Assembly (NCBI GenBank): GCA_934680015.1
Contig: CAKUSP010000010.1
Location: 1 to 64,000 of the forward strand
DNA from: an uncultured Bacteroidales bacterium
Lineage (GTDB): Bacteria > Bacteroidota > Bacteroidia > Bacteroidales > UBA932
DNA length: 64,000 nucleotides
Reading direction: 5' to 3'
Numbering within the stretch: position 1 is the first letter of the stretch; the number at the start of each line of letters is the position of its first letter. Under the pieces are notes generated by a model. The model was not told the origin of the DNA. It searched no databases and worked only from the letters and a program-made list of their open reading frames with translations. The translations under genes and the position numbers were made by a program. Of the stretch, positions 47,418 through 58,913 are shown piece after piece.

Positions 47418-48403
47418 AGATAGTCTGCGATGATAAAATTCCCTTTTTAAAAGGAGTATTTGAGCCTTTTGCCAGCGTTTTGTATCTGCATGGGGCGGAT
47501 ATTTCGCGCTCCGATCTGTTGGATGCCGATGCTCTTATAATACGTACACGAACTCGTTGTGACCGCTCCCTTCTTGAAGGGACAAAGATCCGTATTGTCG
47601 CCAGTGCCACCATAGGAATAGATCATATAGATACTGCTTGGTGCGAAAAGAATGGGATACTTTGGGCCAATGCCCCCGGCTGTAATGCTGGCTCTGTATG
47701 CCAATGGGTCGGCTCAACTCTTGAAGCGCTTGCATATAAATTGGGCTTTAAACTTAAGAGGCTGACTCTTGGAATCGTGGGTGTGGGCAATGTAGGTAGC
47801 AAAGTAGATCAATTGGCCAATACCTTAGGCATGAAAACCATGCTGTGCGATCCACCAAGGGCAGAAATCGAAGGGCCGGAAGGATTTGTCAGTCTCGACG
47901 AACTCATAAAAGGAAGCGATATCATTACAATACATACGCCCCTAACAGCGCAGACTTATCATCTCTTTGATTCGAAGCGTTTATCTACTATGACCAGTTC
48001 ACAAATTCTTATAAATAGTTCCCGTGGGGAAATCGTCGATTGCGAAGCACTAAAGGCTGCTTTAAGAGAAGGAGGGCTTTGCGCTGCAGCTCTCGATGTC
48101 TGGGAAAACGAGCCAAGAATTGATAAGGAACTATTAGACCTCGTGAAGATTGGCACACCGCATATAGCAGGATATAGTGCTGATGGAAAGGCTAATGGGA
48201 CGGGGGCCGCTGCACGTGCCGTAAGTCGAGCACTTGGCATCGAAGAATTATATGACTGGAAGGTAACTTCAATTCCACAAAGCGACGAGGTTTTTTATGA
48301 TGTTCTAAAAGACGATACTGCGCTTCGTGCTCATCCTGAAGATTTTGAAAGACTACGATCGGATTATTACATAAGAAGAGAGCCCTATTTTAAGATTTAC
48401 TAG
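47414..48403 (+). CDS. pdxB: Erythronate-4-phosphate dehydrogenase
   Basis: A 329-residue D-2-hydroxyacid dehydrogenase of the PdxB type, second step of the DXP-independent pyridoxal phosphate route. It begins MKIVCDDKIPFLKGVFEPFA. NAD-binding GIVGVGNVG is at 120-128, with catalytic Arg204 (SSRGE), Glu233 and His250 (TPHIAGYS). The end is shorter than in E. coli PdxB (about 378). Coupled to miaA. Confidence 0.92.
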   Translation: MKIVCDDKIPFLKGVFEPFASVLYLHGADISRSDLLDADALIIRTRTRCDRSLLEGTKIRIVASATIGIDHIDTAWCEKNGILWANAPGCNAGSVCQWVGSTLEALAYKLGFKLKRLTLGIVGVGNVGSKVDQLANTLGMKTMLCDPPRAEIEGPEGFVSLDELIKGSDIITIHTPLTAQTYHLFDSKRLSTMTSSQILINSSRGEIVDCEALKAALREGGLCAAALDVWENEPRIDKELLDLVKIGTPHIAGYSADGKANGTGAAARAVSRALGIEELYDWKVTSIPQSDEVFYDVLKDDTALRAHPEDFERLRSDYYIRREPYFKIY

Positions 48404-48470
48404 TTTTATGTCAAGGCTAATTTTTCCTTAATTCCATGAATAAAAATACCGATCGCTCCCAACTATTCGC

Positions 48471-48610
48471 TAATAAGCGTTAAATAAAAAATAGCTGATA
48501 AAGATTCGGATTTTCGAGAATAGATTCGGCTTCGAAAAAGGAAGCGTACTTGAGTACACGACTGAGGGGATAGATCAAAAGGATAATGCATTATTTTAAA
48601 GTAACTTGAT
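48471..48610. repeat. Intergenic repeat, copy B, with hairpin
   Basis: Second copy of the element at 46442-46604, same orientation, located between pdxB and thiN. Its hairpin at 48544-48559 reads GTGTAC-TCAA-GTACGC on the minus strand. The single stem difference from copy A keeps pairing as a G-U pair only on that strand, which suggests the minus-strand RNA is the structured form. Confidence 0.7.
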
Positions 48611-48683
48611 AGGATGCAGAGCGTGGATGAGTGACGAATGAAATGGATAGTATTGTTTTTTATAAGTTTCTAAATTGTGAAAT

Positions 48684-49325
48684 ATGAGGAGATTAGCGAT
48701 ATTGGCGGCTGGAGATTATCCACGCAAAGCCTACACAAGATATTTATTAAAAAACGCCGACGTTTTAGTGTGTTGTGACTCAGCATTGGAAAGTGCTCTT
48801 GGGCATGGGCTTAAAGTCGATGCCGTAGTCGGCGATATGGACTCTATAAGACAGAGTGTGCTGGCGCGTTTTCAAGGGCGAATAATACATGTTAGTGAAC
48901 AAGATTTTAATGATCTGACAAAGTCGATGCGCTATGTTATGGAAAATTATTCTGATATAGAAGAGATTAGCATACTGGGGGCAACTGGCAAGCATGAAGC
49001 GCACACTATCGGGAATCTTTCCCTTCTTATGACCTATGAAAAATGGTGGAAATTCTGGGAGAAAGGCATTACTGTACAGATAGTTTCGGATTATTGCACA
49101 GCTTTTGCCGTAGGGCAAAGTTGCAAACTCGAAGTGGGAGAAGGACGCAAGGTATCGTTTTTCTGCTGTGATCCTACACTTAGAATCCACACGTCTGGCC
49201 TGCAATGGCCTCTTGACAACGTAGAATTCGGGGTATGGTGGAAAGCGACACTTAACCGCGCAACCGCAGATGAGATTTCGCTGGAATTCAATCACCCAGC
49301 CGAAGTCCTGATTGTTCTGGAATAA
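48684..49325 (+). CDS. thiN: Thiamine pyrophosphokinase
   Basis: A 213-residue protein making thiamine diphosphate from thiamine and ATP. The N-terminal catalytic part has LVCCDSALESAL and VDAVVGDMDSI; EQDFNDLTKSMRY and ILGATGKHEAHTIGNLSLL follow. The C-terminal beta domain fits the TPK thiamine-binding fold. Cytoplasmic. No TPP riboswitch was seen upstream. The 280-base gap before it is filled mainly by repeat copy B. Confidence 0.92.
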   Translation: MRRLAILAAGDYPRKAYTRYLLKNADVLVCCDSALESALGHGLKVDAVVGDMDSIRQSVLARFQGRIIHVSEQDFNDLTKSMRYVMENYSDIEEISILGATGKHEAHTIGNLSLLMTYEKWWKFWEKGITVQIVSDYCTAFAVGQSCKLEVGEGRKVSFFCCDPTLRIHTSGLQWPLDNVEFGVWWKATLNRATADEISLEFNHPAEVLIVLE

Positions 49326-50988
<1,663 letters not shown>

Positions 50989-51012
50989 TCATTTTGAACA
51001 ATAAATAATACT

Positions 51013-51050
51013 AAAAGAGTTCGGAGCCATTAGTTCCGAACTCTTTTTTA
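51013..51050. terminator. Bidirectional terminator between eno and the PorV-like gene
   Basis: Perfect 13-bp stem (AAAAGAGTTCGGA, 51013-51025, with TCCGAACTCTTTT, 51035-51047) around a 9-base loop. T-tracts follow on both strands, so it can serve eno (plus) and the convergent locus 3 operon (minus). Confidence 0.85.
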
Positions 51051-51091
51051 TTCACTAGAGATTTCCCAAAATCCCCAAAAATTACTATCTT

Positions 51092-52018
51092 CTAAAAGCT
51101 ATAGCCTAGGTTAAGCACCAAAGTCCCAGACAATTGCCCACCAAAAAGACAAGCAAAATCCAACCTAATTCCCTTTACAGCAGCGCCTAAACCTACTGAT
51201 GCATATGAAGGAATCACACACTCCTCTGTACCTAAATGATACCCGGCTCTTAGACAAGCCAGATCACCATAACCTACGCTTACACCAGCCGATAGACCCA
51301 CAGCATTGCTATTCAAAAAATAATCAGCATCTAAATAAGCCCCATAGGATAGAATTCCTAGCGAACAACCTTCATAGCCTAATGCCAATTTAGCCGAAGC
51401 AGGCAAAGAAAATTCCATTCCACCTACTGACTTCACTTTCGTGCCAATGGATTCAATCCCGGCAACAACCTTAACTCCAGCAAATTCTCCACTTGCCAAA
51501 ACATCTGCAGAAAAAGCACTATATGAATTTTTCTCTGCCAATGTCTGACTTGCACGATGAACATTAACACCCAACGCGAAAAAAGGAGCCACCTCATACG
51601 CAATACCTAAATTCAGAAGCATCGAAGTAGGGGTAAATGTTCCATTTTTTCTGCCAGCTGAAGAATATACATCGTATGGTTCATCTGCCCCATAGGTAAA
51701 CCCTGCACTAATAGCTAGCCTATCGACTACATGCCAACTGGCACCTGCATTATAGAACGAACTTTGTGATGCTGACCAATTCTGCCATCCAGCACCGACA
51801 TTAAAAGACGATTCTGAATATAGCGGAGCTGTAGGATTATCATACGATGCCCACGCGACTGACCTACTTGATGCCATTCCGGCACCGGCCAAGCCAGAGC
51901 GAGAAGCATCTTGAGCAAATCGAACAAAATTTAGGGCTTCACTTGACGACTGTGCTGACACTCCGAAAAGGGGCATCAGCACAAGCGCAAATGAAATAAT
52001 TTGTCTTTTAAAATTCAT
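51092..52018 (-). CDS. PorV/PorQ-like outer-membrane protein
   Basis: A 308-residue protein with signal peptide (to VSAQ) and a FadL/PorV-type barrel. It has EALNFVRFAQDASRSGLAGA near the start, the hallmark of PorV/PorQ-like proteins linked to type IX secretion. PorV shuttles cargo carrying a T9SS tail to the cell surface. Here it sits two genes behind a protease with such a tail. The start codon overlaps the upstream stop (TAATG). It could instead be PorQ-like; the exact member cannot be told. Confidence 0.75.
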   Translation of the reverse strand: MNFKRQIISFALVLMPLFGVSAQSSSEALNFVRFAQDASRSGLAGAGMASSRSVAWASYDNPTAPLYSESSFNVGAGWQNWSASQSSFYNAGASWHVVDRLAISAGFTYGADEPYDVYSSAGRKNGTFTPTSMLLNLGIAYEVAPFFALGVNVHRASQTLAEKNSYSAFSADVLASGEFAGVKVVAGIESIGTKVKSVGGMEFSLPASAKLALGYEGCSLGILSYGAYLDADYFLNSNAVGLSAGVSVGYGDLACLRAGYHLGTEECVIPSYASVGLGAAVKGIRLDFACLFGGQLSGTLVLNLGYSF

Positions 52019-53724
52019 TATTTACAAAAAAATGAAGAAGCTTTTTTAGCAGGGAATTCAGGATACATCATATTCTTCTTTTCCTTAACTGCAGATGTCG
52101 TGGTATTAGATACGCGAACTATATCTGTACTTCCGTTGAATATATATGAAGCACTTACATATCCAGTCCATGCGAGTTTGCCAGAATTTAACTTACATAT
52201 ATAACTTGCCCAATGCAATTTCTCACTGCCAAGCTCAGTTCCGAATAAAGTCAACTTATTATAATCTGAAGACCATTTATAGTAAAGATATTCTGGAACA
52301 GTAGCTTCTTTAACTAGCTGATCATTTTCATCGTATTCATTTTCCCCGATTGTTGCATAAAATACAATACCTGCATTTGATCCTACAGGCTCATCAAAGT
52401 TCCACGTAAAGCCTTCTGAGCCAAGCTGAACATTCGGAAGAATAATCTGCTTATTCTCGGAATCGTAACCGAGGATAAAGTTATCCACATAGCTACCATC
52501 GACAGGACTGAAATCTCCATTAGGGAAATACATGTAATATGTTTCATTAATGTACTGTGGTACAACTGTAAATTGAACATCCGAAGTAGTATTTCTAAAT
52601 TTATCAGTTACATTAACGGAATAAGTTCCTAAAAGAGCAGCATAGTCTTTTTCTGCAGCAGGAGCACTTGCTGTTGTAAATTCAACATCTGTAGGAAGAG
52701 TTGTAGCAACGAATTGTGCATTAGCCTCATCGTATTTAACACCGATAGCAGTAAACTGATAATGCGTCTCTTCGTCAAGATTAGTAAGGTATATCACTTG
52801 CTCGCTGTCATTCAATAAAGCAGAAATAATCACATCCGAAGTATTTCCTTTTGAAAGATAATAATTTAACAATGCTACGAGATAAGATCCTGGTGTATAA
52901 TTATTCTCTTTGATCTGCGCTAGAACGTCATCAGTGAAATACCGTGCAAACCACATAATACCTTCATCAGGAACAACACTAAAGTTAACATCGCAATATG
53001 GATGATCAGTTTCTTCTAAAGTAACATTTACTTTGTCAGCTTTAGCCTGTTTCACTACAACGACAAGATCCTCAACTCCTTCACCTACAAATTTAATTTC
53101 ACCTTCACGTACGGCATCGGTCGTATTAGCTTCGATAGTTAAATTAACTGTTACGTTCTGATTTTCACCATCATAAGTATTTGATATAGGATTAACTGCT
53201 ATCCACTCTGAGCTAGTTGCTGTCCATGAAACATTTGAATGAATAACAAAATTACCCTCTACTGCTGAAAATGGCGCGCTTATAGCAGGATCTTTTATCG
53301 CCTCGAACTTATCCATATCCCATACGCACAGAACATTTTCTTCTGCGGTAGGAGCACTTTGATTAATAGTAATAACAACAGCATCTACCCCGTCAGCACC
53401 AATAGTCAATTTAGCAGAACGCTCTTCTTTCCCTTCGTTCTGTTTAACGACTACCGAAACTTTAGTTAAAGTCTCTTTATTATCAGTAACTTCTACTGAA
53501 GAAGGATCAACTTCAACCCACTCAGCGTCACATGATGCTTCCCATGAAACATTTGACTTTACAGTCAATTTAACAGTTTTTCCTGCTTCAGTTACAGCAA
53601 TAGTGTTATCCTTAGCACCTGAAACTGTGAGAGAAGCCTTTACCGTAGGAGTATCCTCCTTAGGATTACAAGCTGCAAAAACGCTTAATGCAGCAAGAGC
53701 AAAAAATAAACAACGTGCTCTCAT
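52018..53724 (-). CDS. Lipoprotein with two BACON domains
   Basis: A 568-residue lipoprotein (lipobox VFAAC). Two BACON-type units are seen: residues about 30-125 (KSNVSWEASCDAEWVEVDPS, VVITINQSAP) and about 140-230 (HSNVSWTATSSEWIAVNPIS, VVVVKQA). Then comes a middle Fn3-like part and a C-terminal beta domain. It is part of the locus 3 operon, between the protease and the PorV-like gene. Likely surface-exposed and binding host or dietary glycoprotein; no enzyme motif. Confidence 0.72.
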   Translation of the reverse strand: MRARCLFFALAALSVFAACNPKEDTPTVKASLTVSGAKDNTIAVTEAGKTVKLTVKSNVSWEASCDAEWVEVDPSSVEVTDNKETLTKVSVVVKQNEGKEERSAKLTIGADGVDAVVITINQSAPTAEENVLCVWDMDKFEAIKDPAISAPFSAVEGNFVIHSNVSWTATSSEWIAVNPISNTYDGENQNVTVNLTIEANTTDAVREGEIKFVGEGVEDLVVVVKQAKADKVNVTLEETDHPYCDVNFSVVPDEGIMWFARYFTDDVLAQIKENNYTPGSYLVALLNYYLSKGNTSDVIISALLNDSEQVIYLTNLDEETHYQFTAIGVKYDEANAQFVATTLPTDVEFTTASAPAAEKDYAALLGTYSVNVTDKFRNTTSDVQFTVVPQYINETYYMYFPNGDFSPVDGSYVDNFILGYDSENKQIILPNVQLGSEGFTWNFDEPVGSNAGIVFYATIGENEYDENDQLVKEATVPEYLYYKWSSDYNKLTLFGTELGSEKLHWASYICKLNSGKLAWTGYVSASYIFNGSTDIVRVSNTTTSAVKEKKNMMYPEFPAKKASSFFCK

Positions 53725-53765
53725 AATAATAAAAACTTTATAAAATGTAATACAATATTAACCAT

Positions 53766-56393
53766 TTATAACTTAACCACCCTGCGTTCTGTCTCTTTGC
53801 CATCTATGTTAATTTTAACTACATAGACACCAGGAGCTAAGCCTGACATATCTATAACAGCTGGTTCAAAAACACTAGTAGTCAAAACATTTTCATAAAC
53901 TAAGACTCCAGAAGAAGAGTATATTATAATGGATGTTTGAGCTTCATCTCCCCCATTTATACGTAAAACATCCGTAACCTGAGAAGGATACACATCAGCG
54001 TCTGCCTTAGGGTCGCGCACACTCACTTTAAAGGAAAGAGAAGTCTGTGCCTTTCTAGCATCAGATGCCGTTACCGTAATCTCATCCAAACCATAACCAA
54101 GAGTAGTCAAAGTAAACTCATTCCCAAGAGGATTTAAATGAGCAACTTTAGCATTTGTATGAGTTACCTCGAATGAAAGAAGATCCCCATCTGGGTCCTC
54201 AAAATAATCACTTATGTTTAAGGTAACACTCTGTCCTGCTCTATTGAAAACCATATTACTAAAATCCTTTTTTGATATAGGTGCTCTATTTTCAAGGACC
54301 TTAATCTCAAAAGTCTTAATGGTTTCCATACCGAATACATCAGATACATTATATGTAAGTTGATATACCCCTGGATCTTCCTGTAGCCCGTTAACAGTCA
54401 AAGTATAATATCCATCAGTTCCCAATGAACTCTTCGCAGTCTTGAGCTTTGAGTCTGGCGTAAAAATCACATTAATATCATGATTGTCTGGATCATATAT
54501 ATGAATCTTAGCTGTAAAAGTCTTACTTGCCATTACCTCCCACGGAAGCTGGGTAATAGCCTCTACTATAGGAGCGTTGTTCGAAGTGGTAGTAACCTTT
54601 TTCACATCAGAAAGTTCCGAAAAAGCCTTTCCATAATCATATCCAGCAATAGCGACATAGTAAGGTGTATCGAATTCGAGAAAATCCACATATCCACTTA
54701 TCTCATCACCCTTCTTTAAATCACCAACCACAACCGTAGCAGATTTCATACTTGATGGAAGCTTACGAAGATTGATATCATTAAAATCTGCAGCGTTCTC
54801 CGAAGCAAGCAGAAGATACCCATAAGCAACTTTGTCATTTTCATCCACTCCGACTCGCCATCTAAACTCCACACTACCACCTTTCCCTTCAGCCTCATAC
54901 TCTGAAACCTTTTCAGGAGGAGTAGCACTACCATATGAAAACGAACCATAAGCATCGAGCAGTGGTCCTATCCTATCGCTCGACGAAAGAAATTCCGAAT
55001 TGGCCCCGTTCAAAAGACGTTCCTTCAGCATTTCATTAGTAAAACCAGGCCCACCATAATATGAAACGAGAAGCGCTGCCACACCTGACACATGTGGGCA
55101 CGCCATAGACGTTCCCTGCATCTCAGCATATCCCCCTGGTACCGTACTTAATACCATAGGAGACACATTAGCATCTCCACCTGGAGCTGCAATATCCACC
55201 CAGTCACCATAATTGGAATAATATGCTCTACGTCCAGTAGAACCAATAGCTCCAACTGCGATGACATTTTCATAAGCTGCCGGCCATCCTATAGGCCAAT
55301 TATCATTTCCTGCTGCGAAAATGACAACCCCACCCTTCATTGGGCCAGTCTGATTACCTTTTTTATCAGTTCCTGCGTAGCGTACAAAGTAATCTACCGC
55401 GGACTTTGTCGCAGCATCAATATTCCCACTTTGTGCTTGATTGACATTATCATAATCATACCCCCAACTGTTTTGAGATATGACCGCACCATGATCTGCT
55501 CCCCAAATAATAGCTCTTGCACCATCTCCACTTTCATCTTTTCCTGTATTCGGATTATACTTAAAAATCTGAGATGAAAGAATCTTTACACCCCCATTGC
55601 CAGACTCGCCACCAGCGATTCCGCACACTCCTTTTCCATTATTATTTATAGCGGCTATAGTACCAGCTACATGTGTTCCATGGTCATGAGCGACGATAGT
55701 GGAATTATTATCTACAAAATTCCAACTTCCATTATTACCACCATCTATAACGACACCTTTTAAATCCTCATGAGTCAAGTCGACACCACCATCTACAACA
55801 TTCACGATAACATCAGAAGAACCAGCCGTATATTCTCTCCATACAGGTAGCACATTAATATCAGCACCTGCTTTATAACTGGCGCCTTTACCTGAATTAA
55901 TATAATGCCACTGACGTGAATAATACGGATCATTAAAGAATGGTTCATCAAGAGGCTTAATCCTTAATACAGGATCGGCAGAAGTAATACCCTCTACAGA
56001 AGCAAGAATGTTCCCAGCTTTCGTTTGTACTGCTTTAGAGTCGTCGTATTTTACATAATAAAAACGATGAAGACCAGCTGACCGATGCCTTTCTTCCCAT
56101 TCCCCAGCATCAGGGAAAACTCTTTCCAGAGAATAAGTAGAAAGAGATGAGAGAGCATTATCTACAGAAAGCACTCCTGTCTTGGTTAATAGCGAGCCTT
56201 TCGTAACGACCTGCTTCTCCAAACTATTAATCGTGTGTTCATCAAATTGAACCAATATGGTTCCAGGAACCATTGAAGACCGAGACTTAACCTGTTCTCC
56301 TCCTTCATTATTTATAACATTCTGCGCCTCTTTTTGACATGAAGCACAGAATGTTATCACGATAACCAATATAATATCAGCAAATCTTCTCAT
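53766..56393 (-). CDS. Subtilisin-like serine protease (S8) with T9SS C-terminal sorting domain
   Basis: An 875-residue protease. It has a signal peptide with a possible lipobox (FCASC, Cys19), a propeptide-like region (about 25-150), and a subtilisin domain with Asp201 (VVDGGVDLTHED), His238 (HDHGTHVAG), Asn363 (AAGNDN) and Ser429 (GTSMACPHVSG). Fn3-like and Ig-like units follow (about 490-790), then a T9SS type A sorting domain at the end (VYPSQVTDVLRI to GVYVVKINIDGKETERRVV). It should be exported and attached to the surface by type IX secretion, cutting proteins. Catalytic triad complete. Confidence 0.92.
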   Translation of the reverse strand: MRRFADIILVIVITFCASCQKEAQNVINNEGGEQVKSRSSMVPGTILVQFDEHTINSLEKQVVTKGSLLTKTGVLSVDNALSSLSTYSLERVFPDAGEWEERHRSAGLHRFYYVKYDDSKAVQTKAGNILASVEGITSADPVLRIKPLDEPFFNDPYYSRQWHYINSGKGASYKAGADINVLPVWREYTAGSSDVIVNVVDGGVDLTHEDLKGVVIDGGNNGSWNFVDNNSTIVAHDHGTHVAGTIAAINNNGKGVCGIAGGESGNGGVKILSSQIFKYNPNTGKDESGDGARAIIWGADHGAVISQNSWGYDYDNVNQAQSGNIDAATKSAVDYFVRYAGTDKKGNQTGPMKGGVVIFAAGNDNWPIGWPAAYENVIAVGAIGSTGRRAYYSNYGDWVDIAAPGGDANVSPMVLSTVPGGYAEMQGTSMACPHVSGVAALLVSYYGGPGFTNEMLKERLLNGANSEFLSSSDRIGPLLDAYGSFSYGSATPPEKVSEYEAEGKGGSVEFRWRVGVDENDKVAYGYLLLASENAADFNDINLRKLPSSMKSATVVVGDLKKGDEISGYVDFLEFDTPYYVAIAGYDYGKAFSELSDVKKVTTTSNNAPIVEAITQLPWEVMASKTFTAKIHIYDPDNHDINVIFTPDSKLKTAKSSLGTDGYYTLTVNGLQEDPGVYQLTYNVSDVFGMETIKTFEIKVLENRAPISKKDFSNMVFNRAGQSVTLNISDYFEDPDGDLLSFEVTHTNAKVAHLNPLGNEFTLTTLGYGLDEITVTASDARKAQTSLSFKVSVRDPKADADVYPSQVTDVLRINGGDEAQTSIIIYSSSGVLVYENVLTTSVFEPAVIDMSGLAPGVYVVKINIDGKETERRVVKL

Positions 56394-56397
56394 TTAT

Positions 56398-57321
56398 TTA
56401 GTTTTTAACAACTTCCGCTCCAGCCTTTATATAACCGCAAACATATCCAGTATAATCAGTACCATCAGCTCCAGCGTAAAGAGCGAAATAAACATCGTCG
56501 GAAAGAGTCATGACTCCATCTTCAACATAGAATACCACATCTGTATCCGTTCCTTGAAGAGTAGCCTTAACATCTATAGCTGCATATGCAACACCCACAG
56601 GATCACCAAAATTACCACCTTCAAAACACTGATGAGGGAATATGTGTAATTCACTTGTCTCCTCGTCAAAGTAAGCATATAAATCAACTCCTGTTGTCCA
56701 AGTGTTACCTACAGGATCTAACATCTTGGAGCCAGAAAGAATCTTCAAGTTAGCTGTAGGGTATAACTCCAAAGCTTCGTCACCTTCTTCTACCACATCA
56801 AAAGTCAAATCAAGCGAAGCAGGATTATTATTGGATTCCAAGCCTGTTCCAGTCCAATTACCTACTATAAGATTAACACCGCCATCAATATCAATTATCT
56901 TTACTGTACAAGTAGAGGTACTTCCTTTATAAAGACCATCCTCTGTAACTTCATTAAGAACTATTTCAATAGTTTTATTCCCTTGAAGTTCACCGACTTT
57001 GCTTACCGGCTTTATAACAATACTATCACTGACTTCATCTTTAGCATTAGTAATGTTCAAAACACCAGTACCATCAATTGTATAATCTTCTCCAGGAACC
57101 GCAAATCCATCTCCTTTTGTAACTGTATATGTTACAGTAGTATGGATGGTCCTATTTGAAAAGATGTCAACAGGAATTTTAATCTGTCCAGCATCCTCTT
57201 TTACCGTATATTTGTTACTAGAGAATGTGACATAATCCGCTGTCTTGAACTCCATCTTATTAGAGCATGAAGCAAAGCCTAAAAGACATAGAGATAATAA
57301 TAATATACTTTTGTTATTCAT
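56398..57321 (-). CDS. Calx-beta-like lipoprotein behind susD (locus 3)
   Basis: A 307-residue lipoprotein (lipobox LGFASC). The first half has a Calx-beta-like pattern (KYTVKEDAGQIKIPVDI, VPGEDYTIDGTGVLNI, NKTIEIVLNEV). The second half is a beta-rich domain of unknown kind (NLIVGNWTGTGLESNN). It occupies the surface-binding lipoprotein slot behind susD. It probably helps capture substrate. Confidence 0.7.
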   Translation of the reverse strand: MNNKSILLLSLCLLGFASCSNKMEFKTADYVTFSSNKYTVKEDAGQIKIPVDIFSNRTIHTTVTYTVTKGDGFAVPGEDYTIDGTGVLNITNAKDEVSDSIVIKPVSKVGELQGNKTIEIVLNEVTEDGLYKGSTSTCTVKIIDIDGGVNLIVGNWTGTGLESNNNPASLDLTFDVVEEGDEALELYPTANLKILSGSKMLDPVGNTWTTGVDLYAYFDEETSELHIFPHQCFEGGNFGDPVGVAYAAIDVKATLQGTDTDVVFYVEDGVMTLSDDVYFALYAGADGTDYTGYVCGYIKAGAEVVKN

Positions 57322-57335
57322 AATATCTTATTATA

Positions 57336-58895
57336 TTAATTCCAAACTTCATTCTGCTTAAGATTAGGATTACATCTCAATTCATAAGCAGGAATAGGCC
57401 AAATAAGCGCTTTATCATCCCCATCCATCTTCTTTTCAAGATAATTAGCTGGATTAGAATTAGTAAGCAGTTCAACATTGATAGCTGTAGCTTGACCCTC
57501 CCTGCCATCAAAACCTTCTCCCCATCTCTTTAAACAGCTCATGAACAAGCCTTCACCTACAGTTTCACGGAACCATTCTGTATATAGCGAAGCTTCGCTA
57601 GCAGATTTCACACTAGCACCACGCTTGCTCTGCAACTGACCCAAATACTTATCCGCCTTAGTCTTACTTCCAGCATTAAGATACCCTTCAGCTGCAATCA
57701 AGTACAACTCGCTTATAAGGAAAGGTTTTGCAGCAACCTTTCCACTAGGAAGATTAGCTGAATCGTATGCAGGATTACCTTTATACTTAGTGAATACATT
57801 AACATTTCCATAGCATTTGCCATTAGAAAGATTTTTCACAGGAGTCATTTCTCCTGAAGTACCACTAATTTCAAACCAAACATCTTTACGAAGATCGCCT
57901 TTTTCATAGCTATCAATCAACACTTTGCTTGGCAAAAAATCAGGTGAATATGAATATCCAGTGCTACTTGCCTTATCCTTAGCATAACCAGTAAAGACTG
58001 AATAACTACTTGACGACTCCTTTAGTGAAGAGAAGCACTGCATAATAGCTTCTGTACCTTTATCTTCGGTATTTAAAGCTTTCAATTCTGCTACTGTAGA
58101 ACTTAACGCATATTTACCACGACCGATTATAGCAGCAGCCGTATCTGCAGCAGCTTCATATTCTCCTGTATCAAGAAGAACCCTTGCCTCCAAAAAGCTA
58201 ATCACATCCTCGGTAAAATAAACCGCAGCTGGTGCATTCGCTGTAAGATAAGACTTAGATTCAGGTGCCTCAAAAATCTCGCGAGCAACTATAAGATCTT
58301 CAGCTATCTGCTCATATACTTCCTTATTAGTAGCACGCGCTGGGCGAGCGTTCTGGTCATATTTCAAAACCAAAGGCACGCAAAGTTCATCCTCTGTATC
58401 CTCACTATATGCTGGTGCGAATAACCTAGCTAACTGAAGATAAGAATACGCACGAGCAACAAGAGCCTCTGCCTTCACATAATTAGCATAATGTTCAAAT
58501 TCTTTTCCTACTGAATTCTCAGCAGCTTCTATAAATACATTATACTGCGAGATAGCCGCATAATAAGAGCCCCAAGCTGATTCGACATACTCATCACTAG
58601 TAGTAAACGTGTCATCCGTACGATGAATAGAACCCTTTCTGTTACCAAATCCAGAGACGGCATTAAAGCCCTGAAACATCAGGTCTGTATTGTAATAAAG
58701 ACCTCCACCGCAAGTGCTACGGAAAAAAGAATATACCGCATCATGAGCGCCCTTAACGTCGTCGTTATTATAATAAAAAGGCTCTTTAGGATCATATACT
58801 CTTGTTGCCTCTGGGAATAGATCCATATTACAAGAGCTAAATACAGCAACCCCAGACATTACAAGAACCGCAATCTTTAATATTATATTTTTCAT
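57336..58895 (-). CDS. SusD/RagB family outer-membrane lipoprotein (locus 3)
   Basis: A 519-residue SusD-like lipoprotein (lipobox VFSSC). Typical helices with YVKAEALVARAYSYLQLARL, then KPFLISELYLIAAEGYLNAG and LQSKRGASV. It pairs with the adjacent susC. The strongest similarity appears to be to SusD proteins in peptide- or host-glycoprotein-type loci, but this was not tested. Confidence 0.93.
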   Translation of the reverse strand: MKNIILKIAVLVMSGVAVFSSCNMDLFPEATRVYDPKEPFYYNNDDVKGAHDAVYSFFRSTCGGGLYYNTDLMFQGFNAVSGFGNRKGSIHRTDDTFTTSDEYVESAWGSYYAAISQYNVFIEAAENSVGKEFEHYANYVKAEALVARAYSYLQLARLFAPAYSEDTEDELCVPLVLKYDQNARPARATNKEVYEQIAEDLIVAREIFEAPESKSYLTANAPAAVYFTEDVISFLEARVLLDTGEYEAAADTAAAIIGRGKYALSSTVAELKALNTEDKGTEAIMQCFSSLKESSSSYSVFTGYAKDKASSTGYSYSPDFLPSKVLIDSYEKGDLRKDVWFEISGTSGEMTPVKNLSNGKCYGNVNVFTKYKGNPAYDSANLPSGKVAAKPFLISELYLIAAEGYLNAGSKTKADKYLGQLQSKRGASVKSASEASLYTEWFRETVGEGLFMSCLKRWGEGFDGREGQATAINVELLTNSNPANYLEKKMDGDDKALIWPIPAYELRCNPNLKQNEVWN

Positions 58896-58913
58896 CTGCT
58901 AATTCTCCTCTAA

